A DNA stretch of 64,000 nt, taken from contig OZ253504.1 in assembly GCA_965262235.1 (NCBI GenBank), positions 3,286,001-3,350,000 of the forward strand, in the 5' to 3' direction. Made by a program: the position numbers and the translations under genes. A model generated the notes under the pieces. It worked only from the letters and a program-made list of their open reading frames with translations. It was not told the origin of the DNA and made no database searches. This DNA comes from CATQGW01 sp965262235. GTDB taxonomy: Bacteria > Chloroflexota > Dehalococcoidia > Bin125. The stretch's first letter is position 1. Each line of letters opens with the position of its first letter. This document shows, one piece after another, positions 24,486 to 33,193 of this stretch.

Positions 24486-25730
24486 ATGACCCAACCCACC
24501 GACCCGCCGCTGAGCGGCATTCGTGTCGTCGATTTCACCTGGATCGTCGCCGGGCCGACCTGCACCCGGCTGTTGGGCGATTTCGGCGCGGAAGTGATCC
24601 GCGTCGAGAACCAGCAGACGCTCGACTCGATTCGCTTCGGTCGTCCGCATCCCAACGGCTTCGACCCGCCCGATTCGTCGGCGATGTTCAACTGGCTCAA
24701 CCGCAACAAGCGCTCGATCACGCTCAATGCGCGCCACCCACAGGGGCTGGAGCTGCTCAAGCGGCTCATCGCGGTCTCCGATGTCGTGGTCGAGAACTAT
24801 TCGTCGCGCGTGCTCGAATCGTGGGGCCTGGGCTACGAGGAGCAACGGGCGATCCGCGAGGACATCATTTACGTCTCGCTCTGCGGCTTCGGCCACAGCG
24901 GCCCGCAGCGCGAGTACGGCACCTGGGGACCCACGGCGCAGGCGCTCTCCGGTCTCACCGCGATGTCAGGCTTTGCCGGTGAGGAGCCGGCGGGCTGGGG
25001 CTACTCCTATCTCGACCACATGGCCGGCTTCACGGCGGCTGCCGCGATCGCCGCGGCGGTGGTGCACCGCCGCCGGACGGGCGAGGGACAGTACATCGAC
25101 CTCTCGCAGGTCGAGAGCGGGATGGTGCTGACCGGCCCCGCGACGCTCGATTTCACGGTCAACGGGCGGCGCTACCGCGACACCGGCAATCCGCCCGGCA
25201 ACCGCGCGGTCTGGCCCCGGGTCGCGCCGCACAACACCTATCCGACCGCCGGCGACGACAACTGGATCATGATCACCTGCCTGACCGACGAGCACTGGGC
25301 GGAGCTGTGCGCGCTGACCAATCACCCCCACTGGCGCGACGACGAGCGCTTCGCCACGCTGCCCGCGCGGCTGCGCAACCAGGACGAACTCGACGACCTG
25401 ATCGCCGTCTGGACCAGCGCCCAGGAGGGGCGCGCGCTGATGTTGCGGCTGCAGGAGGCCGGCATCCCCGCCGGCGTCGTGCAGAACGGCGTCGACCTGG
25501 TCGATCGCGACCCGCAGCTGCGCCACCGCGAGTGGACGGCGCAGCGCACCCACCCGGTGGTCGGCGACCACATCACCGATGGGTTGCCTGTCCAGCTCGC
25601 GCGCACCCCCGCTCACCGCGACGCCCCCGGCCCGCAGCTCGGCGAAGCCAACGACTACGTCTACGGCGAACTCTTGGGTCTCACGCCGGAGCAGATCACC
25701 GAGCTCATGATCGACGGCGCGTTCGGCTAG
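24486..25730 (+). CDS. Family III CoA-transferase (CaiB/BaiF type)
   Basis: A 414-residue enzyme that moves CoA between carboxylic acids through an aspartyl-CoA anhydride. The N-terminal GIRVVDFTWIVAGPTCTRLLGDFGAEVIRVE is the standard Rossmann signature. The catalytic Asp is D177 in SYLDHMAG, and RTGEGQYIDLSQVESG is the family's second landmark. It starts at ATG 24486, 35 bases after the DUF35 gene, within the same acyl-CoA operon. The substrate is unknown; the module likely activates or recycles an unusual acid. Confidence 0.9.
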   Translation: MTQPTDPPLSGIRVVDFTWIVAGPTCTRLLGDFGAEVIRVENQQTLDSIRFGRPHPNGFDPPDSSAMFNWLNRNKRSITLNARHPQGLELLKRLIAVSDVVVENYSSRVLESWGLGYEEQRAIREDIIYVSLCGFGHSGPQREYGTWGPTAQALSGLTAMSGFAGEEPAGWGYSYLDHMAGFTAAAAIAAAVVHRRRTGEGQYIDLSQVESGMVLTGPATLDFTVNGRRYRDTGNPPGNRAVWPRVAPHNTYPTAGDDNWIMITCLTDEHWAELCALTNHPHWRDDERFATLPARLRNQDELDDLIAVWTSAQEGRALMLRLQEAGIPAGVVQNGVDLVDRDPQLRHREWTAQRTHPVVGDHITDGLPVQLARTPAHRDAPGPQLGEANDYVYGELLGLTPEQITELMIDGAFG

Positions 25731-25735
25731 GAATG

Positions 25736-25850
25736 CTCTGAACAGGTCGATCCCCCTCTCCCTCCGCAGAGCGGGGGGAGATGTCACGGAGTGACAGAGG
25801 GGGGCGCCGCCGCTTGGCCAGGTGCAGCCACGCTCGACGCTCCGCGACCG
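25736..25850 (+). repeat. MITE-like repeat, partial copy
   Basis: From CTCTGAACAGG to GACAGAGGGGGGC (25736-25805) this closely matches 28628-28698, and the similarity continues more weakly through GGTGCAGCCACGC. The core AGATGTCACGGAGTGACAGAG is palindromic (GTCACGGAGTGAC). It sits between two CoA-transferase genes in an otherwise non-coding gap of 203 bases. Confidence 0.85.
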
Positions 25851-25933
25851 TTGGGTAGGCTGTCACTGTCGGGCGCCACCTCCCATCCGGTGCGCCGACC
25901 TCAGCCACGCCCGCGACCACATCGGCGAACAAC

Positions 25934-27187
25934 GTGACAACTCAGCCAACCTCACTCGATGGCGTTCGCGTGCTCGACCTGAGCGAGCCGCACGGCCAAT
26001 ACGCCGGGCGACTGCTGGCGAACCTCGGGGCGGACGTGATCAAGATCGAGCCTCCGGCCGGCGACGCTGGCCGCCGGATTGGGCCGTTCCTCGATGACAT
26101 CCCCGGTCCCGAGCGCTCGCTGTTCTGGTGGTACTACAACGCCGACAAGCGCTCGCTCGCGCTCGATCCGGCGACTGACGACGGTCTCGACCTCTTCGTG
26201 CGACTCGCGGCGCAAGCCGACATCGTGCTGGAGACCGCGCAGCCGACGGCGCAGCGGCCCTTTGACCCGGTCGCGCTGGCCGAGCAGTTCCCGCGACTCG
26301 TGGTGCTCAGCCTCACCCCGTTCGGGCAGAACGGGCCGTGGGCAGAGTGGGCCTGGTCGGACGGCGTCGGGCTGGCGCTGGGCGGGCCGATGGGCTCGTG
26401 TGGTTATGACAACCTGGAAGGCGCGCCACCGATTCGGCCGACCGAACACCACGCGGGACATATCGCGGCCTACTACGCGGCATTCGGCGCAATCGCCGCG
26501 CTGTACGAGCGTCAGGCGTCCGGGCTCGGGCAGCACATTGACGCCTCGATGCACGAGGCCTGCGCCTTCACCATCGAGTCGTCCGCTCCCTGGGCGCTCT
26601 ATGAGCATCACCCGCTGATTCGCCAGACCGGGCGTCACGCCGGGCCGCAGCCGACCGAGCCGTGGCAGTTTCCGACCGCGGACGATCGCCTGATCAACAT
26701 CTTCGGCATGCCACGCAGCGAGGGCTCGTGGCTGAAACTGGTCGAGTTCATCCAGCAGAGCGGCGGCGGCCAGGACCTGAGCAATCCCGAGCTGCTGGAT
26801 GGCCGCAACCGTCAGCTGGGCCTTCGCCAGCCTTCGGCCGCCGTGATGCTCGACAACATCGCCGAGTTCATCGCCGCGAATGAGGCGGAGCACATCTATC
26901 ACGGCGCGCAAAACGCTGGCGCGGCCTGGTCGATCGTCCGCACACCCGACGAGGCGGCGGAGGATCAGCACTGGCACGAGCGCGGCTTCTTCATCGATGT
27001 CGAGCATCCGGAGCACGATCGCACGGCCAGCTATCCGGGCGCGCCCTACATCCTCAGCGCCAGCCCCTGGCGGCACCGTCGGCGCGCGCCGCTGCTGGGC
27101 GAGCACACCGTCGAGATTCTCCAGGGCGAGCTCGATCTGTCGCCCGCGCAGATCGCGGCCCTCGCTGCTGCGGGCGTCGTTGCCTGA
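25934..27187 (+). CDS. Family III CoA-transferase with Glu at the catalytic position
   Basis: A 417-residue CaiB/BaiF-family protein, GTG start at 25934. It has VRVLDLSEPHGQYAGRLLANLGADVIKIE, PFGQNGPWAEW and SGLGQHIDASMHEA. The site aligned with the catalytic Asp of its neighbour (D177) reads PTEHHAG, with E171 in place of Asp. Glu could still form an acyl anhydride, but many such variants are uncharacterised. It is separated from the first CoA-transferase by the repeat insertion, so it may once have been part of the same operon. Confidence 0.85.
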   Translation: MTTQPTSLDGVRVLDLSEPHGQYAGRLLANLGADVIKIEPPAGDAGRRIGPFLDDIPGPERSLFWWYYNADKRSLALDPATDDGLDLFVRLAAQADIVLETAQPTAQRPFDPVALAEQFPRLVVLSLTPFGQNGPWAEWAWSDGVGLALGGPMGSCGYDNLEGAPPIRPTEHHAGHIAAYYAAFGAIAALYERQASGLGQHIDASMHEACAFTIESSAPWALYEHHPLIRQTGRHAGPQPTEPWQFPTADDRLINIFGMPRSEGSWLKLVEFIQQSGGGQDLSNPELLDGRNRQLGLRQPSAAVMLDNIAEFIAANEAEHIYHGAQNAGAAWSIVRTPDEAAEDQHWHERGFFIDVEHPEHDRTASYPGAPYILSASPWRHRRRAPLLGEHTVEILQGELDLSPAQIAALAAAGVVA

Positions 27188-27213
27188 GCGATGCCATCAA
27201 ACGATCCGGCACG

Positions 27214-27219
27214 TAAGAT
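27214..27219 (+). promoter_or_regulatory. -10 box giving a leaderless transcript of the DUF3105 pair
   Basis: TAAGAT ends six bases before ATG 27226, and no Shine-Dalgarno sequence is present. The spacing matches the boxes at 19833 and 29467. Confidence 0.55.
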
Positions 27220-27225
27220 GACGAT

Positions 27226-28065
27226 ATGAGCCACCAGCCCCAACGCCGCCGCCGCAGGCGTCGCAGCCGCCGCCCCGCCCAGGGCCAGGCCGCCCCCGTT
27301 GCGAGCAGCGAAGCGACGAGTGAATCTGCTGACGCCGATGCCAGCCCGAGCGGTGGCCGCGGCGGCGGTCGAGGTCACGAGCGCGCGAACGAGCGAGCCG
27401 GCGGCCCGCCGGCCAAGCGCACCATCTTCGGCCTGCCGCGGATGTCCTTCGCGATTCTCGCCGGCCTGCTGATCGCGCTGATCGCGATGTTCGGCTTGCA
27501 GCTCGCCTTCCCCTCGGACGACGTGACGGAGATTCGCGGCGTGGTCTCGTTCGCCGATCAGGGGCGTCGCCATCTGGCTGATGGCGAGTCGTTCGACGCC
27601 TACAACTCAGCCCCGCCCACCTCTGGACCACACCACGCGGAGATGCCGCGGCCCGGCGTCTACGGCCCCGATGAGCCGGCGCCGTTCAACGTGATCCCCA
27701 GCCCCGCCGAGATGTTGCCGCTGCTCGAGAGCGGCGGCGTGGTCGTCTACTACGACCCGGACCACCCGGTCGCCAAGGAGCTGTTGCCCTGGCTGAAGTC
27801 GCTCGCGGGCGTTCGCTACAACCTCTCGGCCGTGCCGGTTGAAGGGCTGACCGCGATGCACGACGGCTCGCCGATCGTGGCCGCGGCCTGGCACACGCTG
27901 CTGCCGCTGCCGGCCCCGTCTGAAGATGATGACAAAGACGACCTGCCGCCCTACCGCACGCTCATGGAAGTGTTCCTGAGCAGCGGTGAAGAGGGCTACT
28001 ACGAGCGCTACGTGCTTGATCGCGACGGCCAGCTAGAGCTGCTCGCCGGCGCGCAGGGCGAGTAA
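27226..28065 (+). CDS. Membrane-anchored DUF3105 protein
   Basis: A 279-residue protein with an Arg-rich, low-complexity cytoplasmic N-terminus and one membrane helix (FAILAGLLIALIAMFGLQLAF, about residues 83-103). An extracytoplasmic DUF3105 domain follows. DUF3105 signatures are YNSAPPTSGPHHAEMPRPGVY and VVVYYDPDHP. Function is unknown; the family is common in Actinobacteria and Chloroflexota membranes. Its stop overlaps the next start by one base (TAATG), so the two DUF3105 proteins are co-translated and may form a pair. Confidence 0.8.
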   Translation: MSHQPQRRRRRRRSRRPAQGQAAPVASSEATSESADADASPSGGRGGGRGHERANERAGGPPAKRTIFGLPRMSFAILAGLLIALIAMFGLQLAFPSDDVTEIRGVVSFADQGRRHLADGESFDAYNSAPPTSGPHHAEMPRPGVYGPDEPAPFNVIPSPAEMLPLLESGGVVVYYDPDHPVAKELLPWLKSLAGVRYNLSAVPVEGLTAMHDGSPIVAAAWHTLLPLPAPSEDDDKDDLPPYRTLMEVFLSSGEEGYYERYVLDRDGQLELLAGAQGE

Positions 28066-28622
28066 TGCGCGCGCTCACCGCGCTTGCCGCGCTGTTGCTG
28101 CTCGGCGCGGCCCTGGCCTTGCAGGCCTGCGGCGGCGGCGGATCCGGCTCGTTCGACATCCGCGACGACCCTCGCCTCGAGCAGTACGACGATGAGCTGA
28201 CGGCCGAGGGTCAGACTCATTACCCGCCAACGGTGAACGTTTCCTACGAGACCGTGCCGCCCTACGGCGGGCCGCACGACTCGATTCCGCTGCCGTGCGG
28301 CATCTACACAGCGGAGCCGCGCTTCGAGAACGCGGTTCACGCGATGGAGCATGGCGCCGTGGTGGTCTGGTACTCGCCTCGCCTGCTCGATCGGGACGGA
28401 CTCGCGGCACTCGACGCGATCGCGCGCGGGCAGCTTGAGGATTCCGTCTACATGGTCCTGGCGCCCTTCGGCGCACTGGCCACTCCGATCGCGCTCGCGA
28501 GTTGGGGTGAGCGGATCTACCTCGATGAGGTCGAGCCCGCAGTGGTCACCGCCTTCATCGACGAGTTCAAGCACGACGCCCCGGAGCCAACGGCCGCAGG
28601 AGGTTGCGTCACGGCCAGCTAA
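28065..28622 (+). CDS. DUF3105-like lipoprotein
   Basis: A 185-residue predicted lipoprotein. The signal sequence MRALTALAALLLLGAALALQACGG has a lipobox (LQAC). The mature part contains the DUF3105-like PPYGGPHDSIPLPCGIY and AVVVWYSPRLLDRDGLAAL, parallel to the upstream protein, and ends with a Cys near the C-terminus. It is probably attached to the outer face of the membrane next to its partner. A short repeat element begins six bases after the stop. Confidence 0.8.
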   Translation: MRALTALAALLLLGAALALQACGGGGSGSFDIRDDPRLEQYDDELTAEGQTHYPPTVNVSYETVPPYGGPHDSIPLPCGIYTAEPRFENAVHAMEHGAVVVWYSPRLLDRDGLAALDAIARGQLEDSVYMVLAPFGALATPIALASWGERIYLDEVEPAVVTAFIDEFKHDAPEPTAAGGCVTAS

Positions 28623-28627
28623 GCAAC

Positions 28628-28811
28628 CTCTGAACAAGCCAGATCCCCTCTCCCCCCGCGTTGCGGGGGGGAGATGTCACGGAGTGACAGAGGGGGGCTG
28701 CCCTCGCTCGGCTAGATACAGCCACGCCGGTGAGTCGGGACCGGAGCCCCCCTCTGCCTTCGGCATCTCCCCCCGCTCTGCGGGGGGAGATGGGATCGGG
28801 CTTGTTCAGAG
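28628..28811. mobile_element. MITE-like element with long terminal inverted repeats
   Basis: The left arm CTCTGAACAAGCC...AGAGGGGGGC (28628-28698) and the right arm GCCCCCCTCTGCC...GGGCTTGTTCAGAG (28746-28811) are near-perfect inverted copies of about 65-70 bases around a 47-base centre. There is no coding capacity. A further copy of the left arm lies at 25736. The size and structure fit a non-autonomous miniature inverted-repeat element; no target-site duplication was identified with confidence. Confidence 0.75.
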
Positions 28812-28879
28812 CTCTCTTAGGTCTGGCGTCTGCCGGGTTTCTACACCTCCGGCATGTCGTCCGGAGCGCCGTCAGCGGC

Positions 28880-29068
28880 ATCCGTGAGCGGATGGGTCCA
28901 CCAGAGACCCGCTCCTACGTGGTGCCAGCGGGGATGCATCCCGGCCTACAGATCGCCGACTATTGCTGCTGGGCGATTCAGCGGAAATGGGAGCACGGCA
29001 AGCTCGACGCGTATCGGCGGATTGCGGCCAACGTCGCAAGCGAATCGGTGTTCTTTGAGGAGAGGTGA
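28880..29068 (+). pseudogene. DUF3800 protein, C-terminal remnant
   Basis: The frame ends AGMHPGLQIADYCCWAIQRK followed by WEHGKLDAYRRI. This matches the C-terminal signature of DUF3800 proteins (LQIADY.WA..RK.E), a family with a predicted RNase-H-like fold often found near mobile elements. Only about 60 residues remain. The upstream part has been replaced by the inverted-repeat element, so it is a truncated gene. Confidence 0.65.
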
Positions 29069-29466
29069 GTGGCTGGCCCCTGGTGATGAACCAGAGAAGC
29101 GCGGCGCGCGGACACCAGCCCGAACATAGCCCTGCCAGTTTACCACGATCGGACCGGCGACGATCCCGGAGAGTTTCCGGAGCGGTGGGGGGGATGCAGA
29201 TCGGCCGAGCACCCTCGGCGCTAGGTTGGGCTTCGTTCGATCCGAATCGGTGTACAGGACATCGGCGTGGATGACGCACGCGCCTTGGTCGACTGTTAGC
29301 CGGAGTTCGTGGATGAATCGGGGAGGGTGCGGCTGGGGGTCAATCCGAGGACCAACCAAGCGCCTCCGGCGCTGGAGCCAGCCGCCTTCCAGCACACGAA
29401 GCGTATCAGGTGTGTCATACATCTCCCGGCAGTGCGCTCATCACCGAGAGTTGCGGTCGGCCACAT

Positions 29467-29472
29467 TACACT
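29467..29472 (+). promoter_or_regulatory. -10 box giving a leaderless transcript of the CoA-ligase gene
   Basis: TACACT ends six bases before GTG 29479. No ribosome-binding site lies between them. Confidence 0.5.
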
Positions 29473-29478
29473 CCGCGG

Positions 29479-30906
29479 GTGACTCATCCCCTCGACCTGC
29501 TCTTCCATCCTCGCGGCGTTGCGGTCGTCGGCGCGTCCACGCGCTCGCGCAACGGCGGGCCCGGCAACTGGGTGAAGTCGCTACAGGATGCCGGACATTC
29601 ATCGATCTATCCGGTCAATCCGAAGGCGTCCGAGATCGATGGGCTGCCGGCCTACGCCCGGCTGATCGACATCCCCGGTCCGGTTGACCACGTGATCAGC
29701 GCGATCCCCGCGGCGGGCGTGCTTGATCTGCTTGAGGATGCGGGGCGCAAACAGGTGCGCTCAATTCACTTCTTCACCGCGGGGTTCGCCGAAACCGGGA
29801 TCGGCGACCGCCAGGAGCTGCAGGAACAGCTGCGCTCCCGCGCCGGCGAGCTTGGCATCCGCCTGATCGGGCCCAACTGCATGGGCCTCTACGTGCCGGG
29901 TGGCAACCTGGCGTTCGGCGCGGGGCTCTCGACCGAGTCCGGGCCGGTCGCGTTCTTCTCGCAGAGCGGCACGAACGCGAACGATGCCGCCTACAACGGT
30001 GCGCTGCGCGGGCTGCGATTCTCGAAGGTCGTCTCGTTCGGCAATGCGATCGACGTCAGCGCTGCCGAGCTCATCGGGTACGCGCGGACCGACGCAGAGA
30101 CAGAGATCGTCGGCGCCTACATCGAGGGAACCAACGACGCGCGCGATCTGTTCCGCGAGCTTCGGGCGACCGCAGCAGCAAAGCCGGTGGCGCTGCTCAA
30201 GGGCGGGCTGCTGCCCTCCGGGGCGCGGGCGACCCAGTCGCACACGGCCAGCCTGGCCGGCAGCGGCCAGCTCTGGCGCGCCGCCGCGCGGCAGGCCAAC
30301 GCGGTCCTGGTCGAGAACATGGCCGAGATGGTCGACACGCTGGTCGGCTGGCGCTTCCGCGCCACACCGCCCGGTCCGCGTTTGGGCCTGGTGGTCGGCG
30401 GCGGCGGGGTGTCGGTGCAGGGAGCGGACGACGTGGAGCGCGAAGGCCTCGAGCTGCCCGCGCTGGCCGACTCGACGCTGGCCGAGCTGGGCCGCGTGAC
30501 ACCGCTCGCCGGCACCGGGATTCGCAATCCCGTCGACACGATGTCGATGTGGAACTCGGAGTCGCTCGAGCCGACGCTGGCGGCCGTCGCGCGTGACCCA
30601 CAGATCGATAGCGTGGTCGTCCAACTGGGGATGAACTGGGGATCGCCCGACGACGGCGGCGCACAGCGAGCATCGCTGCGGCGCAGCATGATCCGAACCA
30701 TCGCGGACGTGCGCGATCAGCTTGAGATTCCCATCTCCGTCGTCGTGCCGCTCTCGCGCGACCACAAGTCGGCCTCGCTCAACGGCGAACTGATCGAGAT
30801 CGCCAGCCAGGCGCATCTGCCTGTCTTCTATACGATTCGCGACGCCAGCCGCACCCTGCGGCGGCTGCTCGACTGGCAAACACGGCGCGACCAACGCGCA
30901 CGCTGA
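29479..30906 (+). CDS. NDP-forming acyl-CoA synthetase, alpha (CoA-binding) part only
   Basis: A 475-residue protein resembling the CoA-binding and succinyl-CoA-synthetase-like half of ADP-forming acyl-CoA synthetases. Motifs are RGVAVVGASTRSRNGGPGNWV at the N-terminal Rossmann fold, IGPNCMGLYVPG, the region FFSQSGTNANDAAYNGAL, and SHTASLAGS containing the conserved His phosphorylation loop. The ATP-grasp beta subunit is neither fused nor adjacent, so it must be elsewhere or the protein acts differently. GTG 29479 is chosen with a leaderless promoter; an upstream frame to 29410 lacks family similarity. A nitroreductase gene follows 11 bases later. Confidence 0.85.
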   Translation: MTHPLDLLFHPRGVAVVGASTRSRNGGPGNWVKSLQDAGHSSIYPVNPKASEIDGLPAYARLIDIPGPVDHVISAIPAAGVLDLLEDAGRKQVRSIHFFTAGFAETGIGDRQELQEQLRSRAGELGIRLIGPNCMGLYVPGGNLAFGAGLSTESGPVAFFSQSGTNANDAAYNGALRGLRFSKVVSFGNAIDVSAAELIGYARTDAETEIVGAYIEGTNDARDLFRELRATAAAKPVALLKGGLLPSGARATQSHTASLAGSGQLWRAAARQANAVLVENMAEMVDTLVGWRFRATPPGPRLGLVVGGGGVSVQGADDVEREGLELPALADSTLAELGRVTPLAGTGIRNPVDTMSMWNSESLEPTLAAVARDPQIDSVVVQLGMNWGSPDDGGAQRASLRRSMIRTIADVRDQLEIPISVVVPLSRDHKSASLNGELIEIASQAHLPVFYTIRDASRTLRRLLDWQTRRDQRAR

Positions 30907-30917
30907 AGGAGCCCAAC

Positions 30918-31547
30918 ATGGCCCGGACGACCGACATCTACGAAGTGATGCAGACCCAGCGCGCGGTGCGCCGCTGGACCGATGAGCCCGTCCCCGACGA
31001 GGTGGTGGAGCGGATCATCCAGGCCGCGACATGGGCGCCGAGCGGCTCCAACCTGCAGCCCTGGGGCTTCGTGGTTGTCAAGGACGACGCCAAGCGAGAG
31101 CGTCTGGCGTCCGCGATCCGCGACTCGTTCGAGCAGCGCATGGGGGGCAGTCTGCCCAACCCCGATGACATCGAGGATCCCACGCAGCGGCGGATGATGC
31201 GCGGCGCGTTCGCGCTGTTCGCCAACTTCGCGGCGGCGCCGCTGCTGGTGATCCCCTGCCTCGTGCGCGCCCAGTCGCCCTCGCCCGGGGGATTGCTGGC
31301 GGGCAGCTCGATCTATCCCAGCATTCAGAACCTGATGCTGGCGGCGCGCGCCGAGGGCCTCGGCACCGTGCTGACCACCCCGCAGGACGGGATCATGGAC
31401 GAGCTGCGCTCTGAGCTGGCGATTCCCGACAACGCGCTGCCCGTCGCGGTCATCCCGATGGGCTGGCCGGCGGTGAACTTCGGCCCGGTCACCCGCAAGC
31501 CCGTCAGCGAGTTCCTCCACTGGGACGGCTGGAACGAGAGCGACTGA
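30918..31547 (+). CDS. Nitroreductase-family flavoprotein
   Basis: A 209-residue FMN-dependent oxidoreductase. The N-terminal QRAVRRWTDEPVPDEVVERII with AATWAPSGSNLQPWGFVVV is the nitroreductase FMN-binding signature, and IQNLMLAARAEGLGTVLTT is the second conserved block. These enzymes reduce nitro groups, quinones or enones, and some use F420 or release flavin fragments; the substrate here is open. It follows the synthetase by 11 bases and precedes a DNA repair gene by 20, in one operon. Confidence 0.88.
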   Translation: MARTTDIYEVMQTQRAVRRWTDEPVPDEVVERIIQAATWAPSGSNLQPWGFVVVKDDAKRERLASAIRDSFEQRMGGSLPNPDDIEDPTQRRMMRGAFALFANFAAAPLLVIPCLVRAQSPSPGGLLAGSSIYPSIQNLMLAARAEGLGTVLTTPQDGIMDELRSELAIPDNALPVAVIPMGWPAVNFGPVTRKPVSEFLHWDGWNESD

Positions 31548-31567
31548 GCGAGGCGGAGGCATCGCCG

Positions 31568-32203
31568 ATGGCCAACCGCCTGCGCTTCTCCACGGCTCGC
31601 GCGTATCGACACCTGCGCAAGGCCGACCCCGTGATCGGGCGGCTGATCGACGAGGTCGGCCCCTACACTCCGCGGCCCGGTGATGATCCCTACGCCCAGC
31701 TCGTCCGCACCCTGCTCTTCCAGCAGCTCGCCGGGCCGGCGGCCAGCGCGATCATGCGGCGCTGGTATGGCTTCTACGGTGACGAAACTCAGACGCCGAC
31801 GCCGGAACAGATTCTGACCACCAGCGACGAGGACTTTCGCTCCTGCGGCATCTCGCGTCAGAAGATCAGCTACCTGCGCGATCTGGCGGTGCACGTTGCG
31901 GACGGCAGCCTGCCCTTCGATCGACTCCACGAGATGGACGACGCGGAGGTGCAGGCATCGCTGACGGCGGTCAAGGGAGTCGGCGAGTGGACCGCGCACA
32001 TGATGCTGATGTTCCACCTCGGCCGGCCCGATGTGCTGCCGGTCGGCGATCTCGGCGTGCGCAAGGGCATGCAGGTCGCGTACGGTCTCGACGCGACGCC
32101 GACCCCGAAGCAGGCGCGTGAGATTGGGGCGAAGTGGTCGCCCTATGCCTCCGTCGCTTCGTGGTACATGTGGCAGATCCTGAACATCGTGACGCCCGAC
32201 TGA
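31568..32203 (+). CDS. DNA-3-methyladenine glycosylase II-like (AlkA family)
   Basis: A 211-residue base-excision repair enzyme of the HhH-GPD superfamily that removes alkylated purines. The signatures are LVRTLLFQQLAGPAASAI, the helix-hairpin-helix VKGVGEWTAHM and the catalytic Asp in PVGDLGVRKGMQ. It lacks the extra N-terminal domain of E. coli AlkA, as is usual for the short bacterial forms. Predicted cytoplasmic, acting on DNA. Seventeen bases separate it from the dehydrogenase gene. Confidence 0.9.
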   Translation: MANRLRFSTARAYRHLRKADPVIGRLIDEVGPYTPRPGDDPYAQLVRTLLFQQLAGPAASAIMRRWYGFYGDETQTPTPEQILTTSDEDFRSCGISRQKISYLRDLAVHVADGSLPFDRLHEMDDAEVQASLTAVKGVGEWTAHMMLMFHLGRPDVLPVGDLGVRKGMQVAYGLDATPTPKQAREIGAKWSPYASVASWYMWQILNIVTPD

Positions 32204-32219
32204 ACGCAAGGAGATCCAA

Positions 32220-33152
32220 GTGACGCTGCAACATCGTGACGAGCAGATTGGGTTCATCGGCGTCGGCAACATCGGCAACCCGATGGCACGGCAGATGATC
32301 GCCGCGGGCCATAGCCTGGTCGTCTTCGACCTGCGCGCCGAGACGATGGAGAATCTGCTCGAGCTCGGCGCCGACGCCGGCGAGAGCGGCGCTGATGTCG
32401 CGTCGCGCTGCTCGGTCGTGTTCACCTCGCTGCCCGGGCCCGTCGAGGTCGACGCCGCGGTGGCGGGCGCCGAGGGCATCCTGTCCGGAGCATCGGCGGG
32501 CGATATTCACGTCGACCTCAGTAGCAACTCGATCACCGCTGTGCAGCGGCTCGCCGCGCTTGAGGCCGAGCACGGCGTGACCTACATCGACGCCCCGGTG
32601 ACCGGCGGCGTGACCGGCGCGGAGGCGGGCGCCCTGACGGTGCTCGGCAGCGGCGACGAGGACGCGTTCGAGCGCGTGCGGCCGCTGCTCGACGCGATCG
32701 GCGCGAACGTCTTCCATCTCGGCGAGGCCGGGACCGGCTGCCTGTTCAAGCTGATCAACAACGTGATCATCCTCTGTGGCAACCAGATCGTGCAGGAAGC
32801 GCTGGTCCTCGGCGTTAAGGCGGGTCTCGATCCCGAGAATCTGTTGGAGAAACTACGGCTTGGCACCGCGCGGCCCTACATGGGCCTCGCTCCGTACTTG
32901 CTGGGACGCCGCTTCGCGAATCCGAGCTTCACGCTCAAGCTGGCCGAGAAGGATGTCTCGCTTGCGCTCGAAGCCGCGCGCGCCAACCACGTCCCGATGC
33001 CGGTCGCCAACGCCGCGCACCAGACCTACCTGCGGGCGCTGGCCGCCGGCCTTGGCGAGCTGTCGTTTCTCGCCACGCTTGAGGCGCTCGAGGCGGCGGC
33101 GAACACCAGAATCCCTGAGGTGCAGCTCGACGCGGGGCGGCCCTCGCTCTAA
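32220..33152 (+). CDS. 3-hydroxyisobutyrate dehydrogenase-family oxidoreductase
   Basis: A 310-residue NAD(P)-dependent beta-hydroxyacid dehydrogenase. It has GVGNIGNPMARQMIAAG (dinucleotide fold), DAPVTGGVTGAEAGALTV (substrate-binding loop) and GTGCLFKLINNVI with the catalytic Lys. Family members oxidise 3-hydroxyisobutyrate, tartronate semialdehyde or related acids, so a role in valine or small-acid breakdown is likely. The GTG start follows AAGGAG. Its last 130 bases exist a second time at 34625-34754. Confidence 0.88.
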   Translation: MTLQHRDEQIGFIGVGNIGNPMARQMIAAGHSLVVFDLRAETMENLLELGADAGESGADVASRCSVVFTSLPGPVEVDAAVAGAEGILSGASAGDIHVDLSSNSITAVQRLAALEAEHGVTYIDAPVTGGVTGAEAGALTVLGSGDEDAFERVRPLLDAIGANVFHLGEAGTGCLFKLINNVIILCGNQIVQEALVLGVKAGLDPENLLEKLRLGTARPYMGLAPYLLGRRFANPSFTLKLAEKDVSLALEAARANHVPMPVANAAHQTYLRALAAGLGELSFLATLEALEAAANTRIPEVQLDAGRPSL

Positions 33153-33193
33153 TGCACCCGACGGCTCGGCCTGCCCGCTGACCCTCGTTGGCG

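Larger units (their letters stand above)
28623..29478. other. Accessory interval: repeat element and gene remnant
   Basis: This 856-base stretch holds an inverted-repeat element (28628-28811) and a DUF3800 C-terminal remnant (28880-29068). About 400 bases follow with no gene I can support. A minus-strand frame at 28946-29422 (158 codons) overlaps the remnant and has no recognised domain, so I do not annotate it. Confidence 0.7.

Noticed and set aside
28946..29422. Minus-strand 158-codon frame
   Set aside because: It overlaps the DUF3800 remnant, has no recognisable domain, and its composition fits an antisense frame. It could still be a real orphan.
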